Below, piece after piece: positions 18,601-26,264 of a DNA stretch of 51,145 nucleotides. The stretch is from CAMAXB01 sp964476565 (GTDB lineage Bacteria; Verrucomicrobiota; Verrucomicrobiia; Opitutales; Opitutaceae), in assembly GCA_964476565.1 (NCBI GenBank), contig CAYZBG010000034.1:1-51145 (forward strand), written 5' to 3'. Below the pieces are notes generated by a model that was not told where the DNA came from, searched no databases, and saw only the letters and a program-made list of their open reading frames with translations. Made by a program: the position numbers and the translations under genes. Numbering within the stretch: the stretch's first letter is position 1; the number at the start of each line of letters is the position of its first letter.

Positions 18601-19758
18601 GCGGACGTGGATCACGGCCCGGCGTTCGGGGGGCGTGGCCGGGTCGGCATTCTGGAAGCGGGGATTCTGGTCGGAGAGCCGAAGGATGACGCCATCGCGC
18701 GACTCGCCCTGAAGCGTGAGGTAGGCGTCGTTCTCGCCGGCGGCGTTGTACCACTGGAGGGTGTCGCTGACCAGGTAGGTGCCATTGCGCAGGTAAAGGG
18801 TGCGCACGCCCGCGGAGCGGCCGATGTTCTCGCTGATCGCGCGCTGCAGGGCGGCGGTCGAGTCGGTTTGGCCGGACGGATCCGCGCCGTAGGCAGCGAC
18901 GACGTCGATCGTCACCGGGGCGAGGTGCGCGGCGGAGGCCGGGAGGGGTTCCGCCGTCAGTTCGATGTCGTCCAGGGTCCACGACTGGAAGTAGGCGGCG
19001 CCGACGTTCTGCGTATTGACGAGGAGGTCGTCATCGGCGGCGGCAGGACCGCGGAACCCGATACGCCACGGATCCGCCGCGGTTGCGGCGAAGGCGCGCT
19101 GGGGCACGCCGTTCACGACGAGCGTGTAGGTGCGAGACGCGTGATCCACCACGCCCTCGACGACGATGGGTGTTCCGGCCGTGGCGCGAAACTCCGGGGC
19201 GTCGGCAGCCTCGCCCGATCGGACCAGAAGATTGCGGAGAACGCCGCCGGCGACGTCCCAAGTCTGAAAGCGCAGGCGACCGTCGGCGAGCAGTTCGAGG
19301 GAGAGGCTTTGGGCGGTGGTGCTGCCGAGGCGAACGAGGCCGATGCCGTTCGCGTTGGCGGTGGCATTGACGGATTCGAAGGTCAGGGCGAAGCGATAGC
19401 GGAGGTAGGACGACTCCGGGCTGAACGCATGTCCGCCGCCGGCGACATAGTCGTCCGGTCCGAGCGGAAGACGAAAGCCGCCGCTGGCGCCCACGTTGAC
19501 GGCGCGCAGGCGATGACGGCCGCTGTCCGCCGCGGTCGCGACCACGAGCGAGGCGTCCGCCGCCGTGTTGGCGGTGAAGCGAACCCAGGCCTGCGCGCTG
19601 CCCGCCGGCTGCCCCGCCACGGCGGCACCGACGGTGTAACCGGTCTCAAAGTCGAATACGGCGGCCGCGAGCGGCGGCGCTGAGACCAGACTCAAGAGCA
19701 GGACGACGGCCGGGGATAGCCGGTGTGCGAAGGCGGGGCGACGATTCGGGACGGACAT
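15619..19758 (-). CDS. Large secreted double beta-helix protein, GH55/pectate-lyase-3-like
   Basis: A 1379-residue protein with a signal peptide at about 1-33. Residues 34-270 form a lectin-like beta-sandwich. The first beta-helix begins at about 282 (VTIDVVAAYGADPSGQTDS). A second starts near 623 (WALVTDFGAVPGDGLDDS). Two tandem helices with this D-G-x-x-D-D-S-A-A-L entry are the plan of GH55 exo-beta-1,3-glucanases. Then come a Calx-beta-like domain (about 910-1015, with EGGSPLALRLVRTGDT), a second lectin-type domain (about 1025-1290) and a C-terminal Ig/PKD-like domain (YQWSATRAPAATF to CLVSDGER). It is exported and probably cell-surface or extracellular. The substrate is inferred only from fold. 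It follows the solute-binding gene after a 144-base gap. Confidence 0.8.
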   Translation of the reverse strand: MSVPNRRPAFAHRLSPAVVLLLSLVSAPPLAAAVFDFETGYTVGAAVAGQPAGSAQAWVRFTANTAADASLVVATAADSGRHRLRAVNVGASGGFRLPLGPDDYVAGGGHAFSPESSYLRYRFALTFESVNATANANGIGLVRLGSTTAQSLSLELLADGRLRFQTWDVAGGVLRNLLVRSGEAADAPEFRATAGTPIVVEGVVDHASRTYTLVVNGVPQRAFAATAADPWRIGFRGPAAADDDLLVNTQNVGAAYFQSWTLDDIELTAEPLPASAAHLAPVTIDVVAAYGADPSGQTDSTAALQRAISENIGRSAGVRTLYLRNGTYLVSDTLQWYNAAGENDAYLTLQGESRDGVILRLSDQNPRFQNADPATPPERRAVIHVRSDDNPAWYANPANPYGRALGEGHLAFHNNLVNFTVDVGHGNPGAVGIDYHASNQGVLKDVVIRSADGQGLVGLALDRKNTGPGFVTGVRIHGFATGILARSQYVMTLEHIRLENQSVAGLRNETHTLAIRGLRSDNRVPALVQTDASGLVVLLDSELKGGEPGRHAIELDAGHLRARNVLASGYASALRLAGVGVDGSYLADYASGAPGGLWGAAQGSLRLPVEETPRAGGLAPGDWALVTDFGAVPGDGLDDSAALQAALSSGRPGVLFAPGTYTLAAPLTFPATVRHVDFNWANLQVVAGAAFPARGPVPAALQIADDASTPLTLEKFQLRGSGFDLFAAGLSHTSGRTLTIQHALFPSFRNGPGAGRLFLADVSSHENGESFAFDYPQSVWVRQFNPEPYYHAKAVNRGGDLWVLGMKTERASTALRTLGGGRTELLGGVFYQNHEPPHYLPLFESVDSAHALTFNTLTDFQGEPFEIVVAEERDGVRTELSRTNAAPRQGVNGVGYALFRGVPPAPSNPLRLPRVHLEATEVAAREGGSPLALRLVRTGDTGPALEVALGYTGTVAFGADLDAPPATVSIPAGVRQVEIPVSFRADGASESVETLGVTVAPGAGYLAGSPALLTLSVLDGDRPATSLPSENQILHFEAGGDLAFAPAGDRVLTWYDLSPAGNHATLTAVERTPRWLADDGEVRPAAALAFDDTLLFLPKSDSLQAAGPYPGRSYYLAFRTGSDVTRRQMIYEQGGNGRGITVYVVEGRLYVCAYNRLQTTALWNEVFRSAPVQPGSRYVLALHLDGTAATLEASLNRLELGPVPIPGTNGGVLDTHLDQTVFGGVTESTRFHDLDVPRRLGGYYFEGLVYALIGYNGVHSPALRAEVSETLALRYLGPPPPPNAPPVLGEVEPGTRPLYVGGSLPVSLTFTVNATDDGRPAGGALTYQWSATRAPAATFATPTAGSTQVTFSSRGIYRFTCLVSDGERTVERPFIVVVQ

Positions 19759-19902
19759 GGCGATGGTGGGGGATGACGGATGAGGTCTCGGAGCGGGCAG
19801 GTGGTGGAACGCTTCGGTGGCAGCGAATCTCGTGTGGGTGACTACGGTGGCATTAGTGTGAGTCGATGCTGAGCGAAGGGGCCGGGGAGTCCGTGGACGG
19901 AC
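19759..19902 (-). other. Intergenic gap upstream of the double beta-helix gene
   Basis: It carries a 7-bp hairpin (GAGTCCG, loop TGGA, CGGACTC; 19887-19904) that overlaps the stop of the solute-binding gene and has no T-run. Read on the minus strand, it also has TCACAC at 19856-19861, a half match to the ACAC-N4-GTTAT dyads seen further upstream in the locus. A separate promoter for the beta-helix gene could lie here, but no convincing -35/-10 pair was found. Confidence 0.35.
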
Positions 19903-21561
19903 TCAGGGTGTGCTCTTGCGCTGCGCTGCTTCCTGCAGGCGACGCAGTTCCTCGGAGTTGGCTTCCTGCTGGGTCTGCGCCTCGAGCAGGAGCGAGCGGC
20001 GTCGGGCGGCGTCGGGGTTGTCCGCGACGGTGGAAAGGACGTGCCAGGAGGCGATCAGCGGGTCGGCGCGCGCGATGTTGAGTCCGTTGTCGCGCAGGCG
20101 GACGCGGATGTCGGCCGCAAAGGCGGCGGGCAGGGCCGTTTGCATCCGATCGATGAATACATCGGTCCCGCCCTCGGGCGAAAAGAGCAGGTGCTGGTTG
20201 TTCTGGAACGCGCGCCTGATCGCGTTGTAGCCCGTGAGCGAAAGCCACTGTCCGGTGAGGTCGGCGCCGTCGACCGGTCCTTCGACGACGGCCGTGAAGG
20301 CCTGGATGGACTCCGGGGCCTCGAGACCGACGATGACGGGCAGCCATTCGCTGCGCTGGGCGAAGCGCGCGTTGTTGGTCCGGCTGGTCATGAAGCGGAG
20401 GAAGTCGACCGCCTGTTCGGGGTGGGCGGATTGTCGGGAGAGTCCGAACACGCCGGCGAGGGTCTTGGAGGCCTCGGACGGAGAGCCAATCACGTTGCGT
20501 CCAAAGCGCGGGGTGTCTTCGCCCGGGAGCGGCAGGGCGAACACGCCGAGCGGGAAGGTGGCCTCCTGGCGGAGGCTGCTGGCGTCGAAGGTGCCGGTGG
20601 CGATCATCAGGGCGCGGCCGCGGGTGAACGCGAAGGTGGCGTCCTCCCGTTCGAGCTGGGCGAAGCCCGGCTGCATCTGGCGGCCGACCTCCCGCGCGAG
20701 ATCGAGCGCGTCGCGGATGGCGGGTGTTTCGAACGACCACTGGCCGGAGAGGAAGGCGGCGGCCATCGTCTTGGCGTCCATCGCGCCCGCCCGCTGGTCG
20801 GCGACGAGGGTGTAGGCGGACGCGAGGTCGCGGGAGGCGACCTGCAGCTGCGATCGCAGATAGGCGCCGAGCAGGAGCGGCGCGTTGACGCGCGAGCCCG
20901 CGATCGGGATGATCCCGAGGTTGCGTTGCTCCGACCAGGCGCGGGTTTGCTCACAGAGCGCAATCAGCCCGGCGTAGGTCGAGGGCGGCTCCTCCGAGCC
21001 GGTGATGCGACGGAGCAGGTCGCGGTTGTAGAAGATGCGGATGGTGAAGAGCGCGGTCGGCACGCCGTAGAAGTCGGCGAGGCGGGGATTGAAGGAACCC
21101 TCGCTCATCAGCCCGTCGATGAAGGTCTGGCGCCAGGGAACGTCGGCGAGTTCGGTGCCCGCATTGTAGGGGTTGGGCGCTTCGATCCACGGCGTGAGCG
21201 GCACGTAGTAACGCGCGAGCAGCTCGTCGGTCAGGCCTCGGTCAGTGCCGAGTTCGATCAGGTCGGGCGCGGTGCCGCCGACGAGCTGGGTGCGGTGCCA
21301 GGCGGGCCAGACGCGCTGGGGAATGACGAGCTGCTCGACGTGCACGTGGGGATGCAGGCGCTCGTAGTCCGCGATGAGTTCGTCGTAGGCCTCGCGCAGG
21401 CCCGATTGAAGATGCCAGTGGGCGAAACGCAGGTGGATGCGTTCGCTGCGTCCTGGCTCCGCCGGTGCGTCGCGCCGAAGCAGGCGGGCGCCGCCGGCGA
21501 CAAACGTCGCGACGAGGAGCACGGCGGCGATCACCGCGGGAAGGCGCGCGAGGAGCTTCAT
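19903..21561 (-). CDS. Extracellular solute-binding protein, sugar ABC type, without permease genes
   Basis: A 552-residue protein. Residues 7-28 are a hydrophobic N-terminal segment (LPAVIAAVLLVATFVAGGARLL) with no lipobox Cys, so it is either cleaved or anchored. The rest matches family 1 solute-binding proteins: IHLRFAHWH, a YERLHPHVHVEQLVIP strand, GGTAPDLIELG and FYGVPTALFTIRIFYNRDLL. It is longer than the usual 400-450 residues, and the last 40 residues form a charged helix (LLLEAQTQQEANSEELRRLQEAAQ) that could be a coiled coil. No ABC permease or ATPase lies in the window. Its start overlaps the stop of the TPR-like lipoprotein gene by four bases. It may serve as a capture or sensing protein, or pair with permeases encoded elsewhere. 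Confidence 0.85.
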   Translation of the reverse strand: MKLLARLPAVIAAVLLVATFVAGGARLLRRDAPAEPGRSERIHLRFAHWHLQSGLREAYDELIADYERLHPHVHVEQLVIPQRVWPAWHRTQLVGGTAPDLIELGTDRGLTDELLARYYVPLTPWIEAPNPYNAGTELADVPWRQTFIDGLMSEGSFNPRLADFYGVPTALFTIRIFYNRDLLRRITGSEEPPSTYAGLIALCEQTRAWSEQRNLGIIPIAGSRVNAPLLLGAYLRSQLQVASRDLASAYTLVADQRAGAMDAKTMAAAFLSGQWSFETPAIRDALDLAREVGRQMQPGFAQLEREDATFAFTRGRALMIATGTFDASSLRQEATFPLGVFALPLPGEDTPRFGRNVIGSPSEASKTLAGVFGLSRQSAHPEQAVDFLRFMTSRTNNARFAQRSEWLPVIVGLEAPESIQAFTAVVEGPVDGADLTGQWLSLTGYNAIRRAFQNNQHLLFSPEGGTDVFIDRMQTALPAAFAADIRVRLRDNGLNIARADPLIASWHVLSTVADNPDAARRRSLLLEAQTQQEANSEELRRLQEAAQRKSTP

Positions 21562-22361
21562 GACTCGGAGGGCGGGAGCGCGGCCAGTTTCTGGCGGACG
21601 GTGAGAACGCGTTCGTCACGGGGGAAGCGTTCGAGGAAGTGCGCTGCGGCGGTGCGTGCCTCCGCGATCCGGCCAACGCGCGGGCCGAGGTCGGCGATCG
21701 TATAGAGGACGTTCGCATGCTCGCGATGGCCGAGTTCGCCCGTGGCGAGGGCGGCGAGCAGGTGCGGCAGGATCAGGGATTCAGGCTGGCCGTGAAACTG
21801 GGCGGCGCGGGCGAGCAGCAGGTGAAAGTCGCGGCGGGCGGCTTGGTCGGCGAGGTCGGTGCCAAGGGCCTTCGCCTCCGCGTAACGCGTTTCGAACGGC
21901 CGGCCGTCGTCGGCGTAGAGGGTGAGCAGGGCGAGCTTGACCGCAGCCTGGGCCACGAGCGGATGTGCACGGAACGCGCGTTGCCCGTGCAGGTGGCGGT
22001 ACCAGCGCGCGGCCTCGGCGGGAACCGCGGGAGTGAGGTGAACGTGGTGCAGGCGGGCGAGCAGCCACGCGGCGACGATCCCCGGCTCGTCGTCGGCGCG
22101 GGTCTCCACGAGGCCGCGCAGGATTCGGTCCGCCTCGGCGAGATTTCCCGGCGTCTTGGGCGGAAGCTCGAGCAGGACCGTGGCGCGGCCGAGCCGGGCG
22201 AGGCGGTCGGCCTCGGGTGAACCGAAGGCAGCCATGGCCTCCGGCAGCCGCCACAAGGTGATCTCGCTCCACGCCTCGGGTCCGGCCGACGGTGCGTGAT
22301 CGGCGGGGCCGGCGTGCGCGCAGGCGGCGAGGAGGGCGAGCGTCGTGAGGCGGAGCAGCAT
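21558..22361 (-). CDS. Helical repeat (TPR-like) lipoprotein
   Basis: A 267-residue protein. MLLRLTTLALLAACAHAG is a lipoprotein signal with lipobox LAAC, so the mature protein is probably membrane-anchored at that Cys. The remainder is Ala- and Leu-rich paired helices (WSEITLWRLPEAMAAF, ADRILRGLVETR, EAARWYRHLHGQRAF, HREHANVLYTIADLG), which reads as degenerate tetratricopeptide repeats. No enzymatic motif is present. The ATG at 22361 is used; an earlier TTG at 22412 would include a strong hairpin in the coding region. It overlaps the solute-binding gene by ATGA, which suggests that the two proteins are made in fixed ratio and may form a complex. Confidence 0.75.
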   Translation of the reverse strand: MLLRLTTLALLAACAHAGPADHAPSAGPEAWSEITLWRLPEAMAAFGSPEADRLARLGRATVLLELPPKTPGNLAEADRILRGLVETRADDEPGIVAAWLLARLHHVHLTPAVPAEAARWYRHLHGQRAFRAHPLVAQAAVKLALLTLYADDGRPFETRYAEAKALGTDLADQAARRDFHLLLARAAQFHGQPESLILPHLLAALATGELGHREHANVLYTIADLGPRVGRIAEARTAAAHFLERFPRDERVLTVRQKLAALPPSES

Positions 22362-22373
22362 GGGGGCAAGCAA

Positions 22374-22401
22374 GCGGGCGGCCTTGAACCGGGCCGCCCG
22401 C
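22374..22401 (-). promoter_or_regulatory. Strong hairpin between receptor and lipoprotein genes
   Basis: A perfect 10-bp GC stem (GCGGGCGGCC with GGCCGCCCGC) has an 8-base loop. It sits 29 bases after the receptor stop and 12 bases before the lipoprotein ATG, with no T-run on the minus side. It is more likely an mRNA-end stabiliser or a translation brake that lowers expression of the downstream genes than a full terminator. Confidence 0.6.
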
Positions 22402-22430
22402 GATGTTCCCAAAGGTCCGGCAGGACCGGA

Positions 22431-24599
22431 TCAGAACCGGATGTCGGCCGAGAGCGTCCAGTTGAACGGCGGCGCGAAGCGAGCCTGGATTTCGCGGTAT
22501 TCCTCGTCGAGGAGATTGCGGAGGTTCAGCTGGAAGTTGGCCGGGCGGCCGAAGACCTTCGTGCTGTAGCCGATGCTCGCGTCGAGGCGGATGAACGACT
22601 CGTTCTTGAGCTCGAGACGGTCGGCCTGGGCGAAGGACTGCGACTCGGACTGCGCAATGACGCCGCCGCCGAACGAGAAGCCGCGCAGGGCACCGTCGTT
22701 GAAGGTGTACTTGTTGAAGAGCGTGAACTTGTGCTCGGGCGCGTTCTGCGTGGGCGTGCCCACCATGGTGGGGAACTGGACGTTGCTCACCACGACCGCG
22801 TCGAGGTTGGTGTAGCCGGCGAAGATGCGGTAGTTGCGGTTGGGCGACCAGTAGGCCTCGAACTCGAATCCCGTGCTGTTCTCGAGACCGGAGGCCTCGT
22901 CAAACGGCAGGCCGGGGATCGATGTATTGCGGCGGATGATACCGCTGCGGTCGATGTCGAAGTAGGCGGCATTGACGCCGACGCGGCCCTCGAGGAACTC
23001 GGCCTTGAAGCCGATCTCCTTGGCCTCGCCGACCTGCGGCGGGAAGGGTTCGCCCGTCTGCTGGTTGGTGCCGCGCTGCGGGACGTAGGACTCGTTGTAG
23101 AGGGCGTAGAACGACCACTGCTTGTTGGGCTGGAAGACGAAGCCCACCTGGGGCACGGTTTCCTCGCTCCCGAAGTCAAAGAGGTCGTCGCCGAAGCGCA
23201 CGCCCGCCTGGAGGTGGAACATGTGGTCGCGGAACCAGAGGTGGTTGACGATGTAGGTGGCGCTGTCGGAGCCCTCCTGGAGGTCGCCGCCGAGCACCTG
23301 GGTGTAGCGCGAGGCATCGAACTGGAGCCAGTTGGGTCCGGGCGCGATTGCATAATACTGCTCAAACGGGCGGTTCAGGGTGAAGACGTCGTGCGTGAGT
23401 TCTCCCGTAGTGAAGCCAGGGATGCGCAGCGGACCGACCTGACGGACGAAGGAGTCGTTGTACTGGGTGCCGATGAGCGTCTTGTTCTCCCAGGCGGACC
23501 CGTTGCCGAATTCGATGACGAGCTCCGCCTTGTTGGAGAACGACTCGCGGCGCTCATAGCCGTAGTTGATGGCGGCGGCGAGGGAGCGGCCATCGTTGGG
23601 GGCGCCCGAAACGCCGAGACGGTTGATCGCGCGGCGCAGTTCCTCGCGGTCCTGCTTCACGAGCGTGGTCTGATTGCGGAAAGAGATGCGCTCGTTGATC
23701 TCGACCTGCAGGTCGGCGTTGAACGCATCAACGTCCATGTCCTCGAAGACGGCCGGGCCGGCGTTGTTCCAGCTGATCGGCACGTTCACCCAGGCGGTCT
23801 GCGGATTGTTGATGGGCAGTCCGTTGACCGGAACGTGGCGGTGCTGGTTGCGCTCCCAGCGGACGGTCAGGTTGACCTTCTCGAAAGGGATCCAGGTGAC
23901 GACGGGATTGATCCAGACGTTCTCGGTGTTCTCGAAGTCGCGATGGGTGTCGAAGTGGTCGTAGGCGGCGAGGAAGCGGAAGAGCAGCTTGTCGCCGACG
24001 ATGGGGCGGTTGACGTCGATCTCGGCGCGGCGCTTTGAGTAGCTGCCAACGGTGGCGCGGACGGAGGCGCGGGCGTCGCGCAGGGGGCGCTTGGAGATCG
24101 TGTTCACGAAACCTCCGGGCTGCGAGGAACCGTAGAGGACCGCGGCCGGACCCTTCACCACCTCGACGCGCTCGACGTTGTAGGCGTCGTTGCCGAGGAA
24201 CCAGGAGAAGCCGTCGCGCAAGGTCTGGGACTCATAGCCGCGGATCGCGAAGGTCACGCGGTTAAACTGGTTGGTGGAGTTGACGCTCGTCGAGGCGGAG
24301 AACGCGACCGACTCCATCAGGCTGTTGGCGCCGGTGTCGCGCAGGAACTCCTCGTTGAAGACCGTGATGCTCTGGGGCAGGTCGCGCAGGGAGATGCGCG
24401 TGTTCGTGCCGGAAATCGAGTCGAGGGAACGATAGCCGACGGCGGTGTCGGAGGTGACCACGAACTGCGAGAGGCGGATCGGCTCACCCTCGATCGGGGC
24501 AACGGACGTTTCCTGGGCGATCGTGATGAAGGGAAGGACGGTGAGGAGGCCCGGAATCAAAAGCCGGTTCCTCGGCAGGGTTCTGTGGGGTTTTTTCAT
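22431..24599 (-). CDS. TonB-dependent outer-membrane receptor, FhuA/siderophore-receptor type
   Basis: A 722-residue receptor. A signal peptide covers about residues 1-28. The plug domain is at about 55-165 (ISLRDLPQSITVFNEEFL to YNVERVEVVKGPAAVLYGSSQPGG), and a 22-strand barrel follows. It ends in FNWTLSADIRF with the terminal Phe needed for outer-membrane insertion. A short QFVVTSD segment after the signal resembles a TonB box. Receptors of this class import siderophores, cobalamin or glycans using TonB energy. Its place between sulfatases and glycan enzymes favours an oligosaccharide, but no SusD partner is present. A candidate operator lies at 24660-24674. A TonB-like protein is encoded far away at 49285-50418. 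Confidence 0.93.
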   Translation of the reverse strand: MKKPHRTLPRNRLLIPGLLTVLPFITIAQETSVAPIEGEPIRLSQFVVTSDTAVGYRSLDSISGTNTRISLRDLPQSITVFNEEFLRDTGANSLMESVAFSASTSVNSTNQFNRVTFAIRGYESQTLRDGFSWFLGNDAYNVERVEVVKGPAAVLYGSSQPGGFVNTISKRPLRDARASVRATVGSYSKRRAEIDVNRPIVGDKLLFRFLAAYDHFDTHRDFENTENVWINPVVTWIPFEKVNLTVRWERNQHRHVPVNGLPINNPQTAWVNVPISWNNAGPAVFEDMDVDAFNADLQVEINERISFRNQTTLVKQDREELRRAINRLGVSGAPNDGRSLAAAINYGYERRESFSNKAELVIEFGNGSAWENKTLIGTQYNDSFVRQVGPLRIPGFTTGELTHDVFTLNRPFEQYYAIAPGPNWLQFDASRYTQVLGGDLQEGSDSATYIVNHLWFRDHMFHLQAGVRFGDDLFDFGSEETVPQVGFVFQPNKQWSFYALYNESYVPQRGTNQQTGEPFPPQVGEAKEIGFKAEFLEGRVGVNAAYFDIDRSGIIRRNTSIPGLPFDEASGLENSTGFEFEAYWSPNRNYRIFAGYTNLDAVVVSNVQFPTMVGTPTQNAPEHKFTLFNKYTFNDGALRGFSFGGGVIAQSESQSFAQADRLELKNESFIRLDASIGYSTKVFGRPANFQLNLRNLLDEEYREIQARFAPPFNWTLSADIRF

Positions 24600-24659
24600 G
24601 GGTTAAGGAAGAGGGTACGCGGCAGAGATGCCATGAACGGTACGTGCGTCAATTAAGAA

Positions 24660-24674
24660 ATAACAATAGTGTAT
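24660..24674 (-). promoter_or_regulatory. Candidate IclR-family operator upstream of the receptor gene
   Basis: On the minus strand this reads ATACACTATTGTTAT. It shares ACAC-N4-GTTAT with sites at 27804-27818 and 28717-28731. It lies 60 bases before the receptor ATG, in an AT-rich 95-base gap that also holds TTATAC, a possible -10 box on the same strand. Function is inferred from the shared pattern and the neighbouring IclR gene. Confidence 0.5.
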
Positions 24675-24694
24675 AACAAGTATCACTAATAAAA

Positions 24695-26197
24695 CTAAGA
24701 ATACGCTACGCGCGGTGCGAAGCGTGGCCGATAGGGGAAGACTTTCTCCAAACGGCGCTGGAGACGGAGGCGGATGACCTGATGGTCAGGCGAGTCCCAC
24801 AGATTGCGGAATTCATCCGGATCATTGCGCACATCGAAGAGTTCGCCCCAAGGCGCGTTCTCGTACACGGTGATCTTCCACTCCGCCTCGACGAGGGTGC
24901 GGAGGCGCAGGCCTGCAGGATCGTCGATGTACTCGACGACGGCGTGGTCGCGTGGAGCGGCGCCTTCGCCCGCGAGGTGCGCGGACCAGTCGACGCCGTC
25001 GAGAGGCGCCGCGTTAGCCAAGCCGCAGGCACTCAGTACGGTCGGCGCGAGGTCGCAGAGGCTGATGGGGCCGTCGAGCGCGCGTCCGCCCGGCCACCGG
25101 GCGGGCCAGCGCAGGAGCAGGGGGACGCGGATGACGGACTCGTAGTGAAAGGCACCCTTCAGCCACAGGCCGTGGTCGCCGAGCAGTTCGCCGTGATCGG
25201 AGGTGAAGATGACCAGCGTGTTGTCGGCTAGGCCAAGCTCGTCGAGGGCGCCAAGGACGCGGCCCACCTGGGCGTCGAGCAGATGCACCATTCCGTAGTA
25301 GTAGGCCCGCGCCAGCCGCGTGTCCTCGGCGGACACCTTGCGGTAGTCGTGGCCGAGGTACTGTCCGGCCATGGGGTGGCGGCCGCGCGTTGGAGAGGCT
25401 TCGAGGCGGCCCTCGCGTGCGGCCATGAAGTGGGGCGGGAGTGCGTCGAGTTCTCCCGCAGACACGCGGGGCGGAGGCACGGCGTCGGGATCGACGCGGT
25501 CAGGGAAGTCGCGCGGCAGCGCGTGAGGGTGGTGGGGATCCTGGAATCCCAGGTGAAGCAGGAACGGGCGTGTCGGATCCCGTCCCGAAAGCAGGGATAC
25601 CGCCCGGTCCGCGGTCCAGACGCTGTTGTGACAGCGCAGTGGCAGGTCGGCGTCCCAGGCGTTGCCCCCGAACTCGGCTCCGCGCCGGTGCAGCCCGCTC
25701 CAGCGGGCGAGGTCCGCGGCGCCGCCCTGACGCCGGACCCAGGCCGCGTGCTGGCCGGTGCGGAGGTTGTAGCCGGGATGCCCGTTGGCGAGTTCGACAT
25801 GGTCGAAGCCGTAGTAGGGTCCGGCGAACGTCTCCTCGGCGTCGCCGTGCAGGGACTCGCGGGAGGCATCGGGCGGGACGCCCATCGCCTGCCAGTGCGC
25901 CTTGCCCACGTGCAGGGTCGAGTATCCGGCCGCGGCGAGGCGGTGCGAAAGGAAGGGTACGTCCGCGGGCACCTGGCAGCCGATGTTCCACGCGCCATGC
26001 CGCGACGGCATGAGTCCGGAAAAGATCGAGGCTCGCGACGGCGTGCAGACCGGACTGGTGCAGTAGGCCCGATCGCAGCGAACGCCCTCGCGCGCAAGGC
26101 GGTCGAGATGGGGCGTGCGCATCCAGGAGGATCCGTAGCACGCAAGACTGTCGACGCGTTGCTGATCGGTCGTGATGAGCAGGATGTTGGGAGGCAT
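24695..26197 (-). CDS. Formylglycine-dependent sulfatase, S1 family
   Basis: A 500-residue sulfatase. The maturation motif is C51-T-P-S-R in SPVCTPSRASIFSG, where the Cys would be converted to formylglycine. Metal ligands are suggested by TTDQQ at 9-13 and TSDHGELLGDHG in the second half. The core ends with a sulfatase-type C-terminal subdomain (WGELFDVRNDPDEFRNLW). There is no N-terminal signal peptide, which is unusual for glycan sulfatases, and suggests action on imported sugars. The maturase (anSME or FGE) is not in the window. It follows the second sulfatase gene after 67 bases and is probably co-transcribed with it. Confidence 0.95.
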   Translation of the reverse strand: MPPNILLITTDQQRVDSLACYGSSWMRTPHLDRLAREGVRCDRAYCTSPVCTPSRASIFSGLMPSRHGAWNIGCQVPADVPFLSHRLAAAGYSTLHVGKAHWQAMGVPPDASRESLHGDAEETFAGPYYGFDHVELANGHPGYNLRTGQHAAWVRRQGGAADLARWSGLHRRGAEFGGNAWDADLPLRCHNSVWTADRAVSLLSGRDPTRPFLLHLGFQDPHHPHALPRDFPDRVDPDAVPPPRVSAGELDALPPHFMAAREGRLEASPTRGRHPMAGQYLGHDYRKVSAEDTRLARAYYYGMVHLLDAQVGRVLGALDELGLADNTLVIFTSDHGELLGDHGLWLKGAFHYESVIRVPLLLRWPARWPGGRALDGPISLCDLAPTVLSACGLANAAPLDGVDWSAHLAGEGAAPRDHAVVEYIDDPAGLRLRTLVEAEWKITVYENAPWGELFDVRNDPDEFRNLWDSPDHQVIRLRLQRRLEKVFPYRPRFAPRVAYS

Positions 26198-26264
26198 GGT
26201 GCGAAGGAAGTCGATCCGCCCGCTCGAGGACGGACGTCGGACGCAGGCCGGACGGCCGGGCCGT

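Noticed and set aside
22431..24599. SusC-like glycan receptor
   Set aside because: There is no SusD partner, and the length (722) and plug pattern are those of the FhuA/siderophore type; glycan import is still possible from context.
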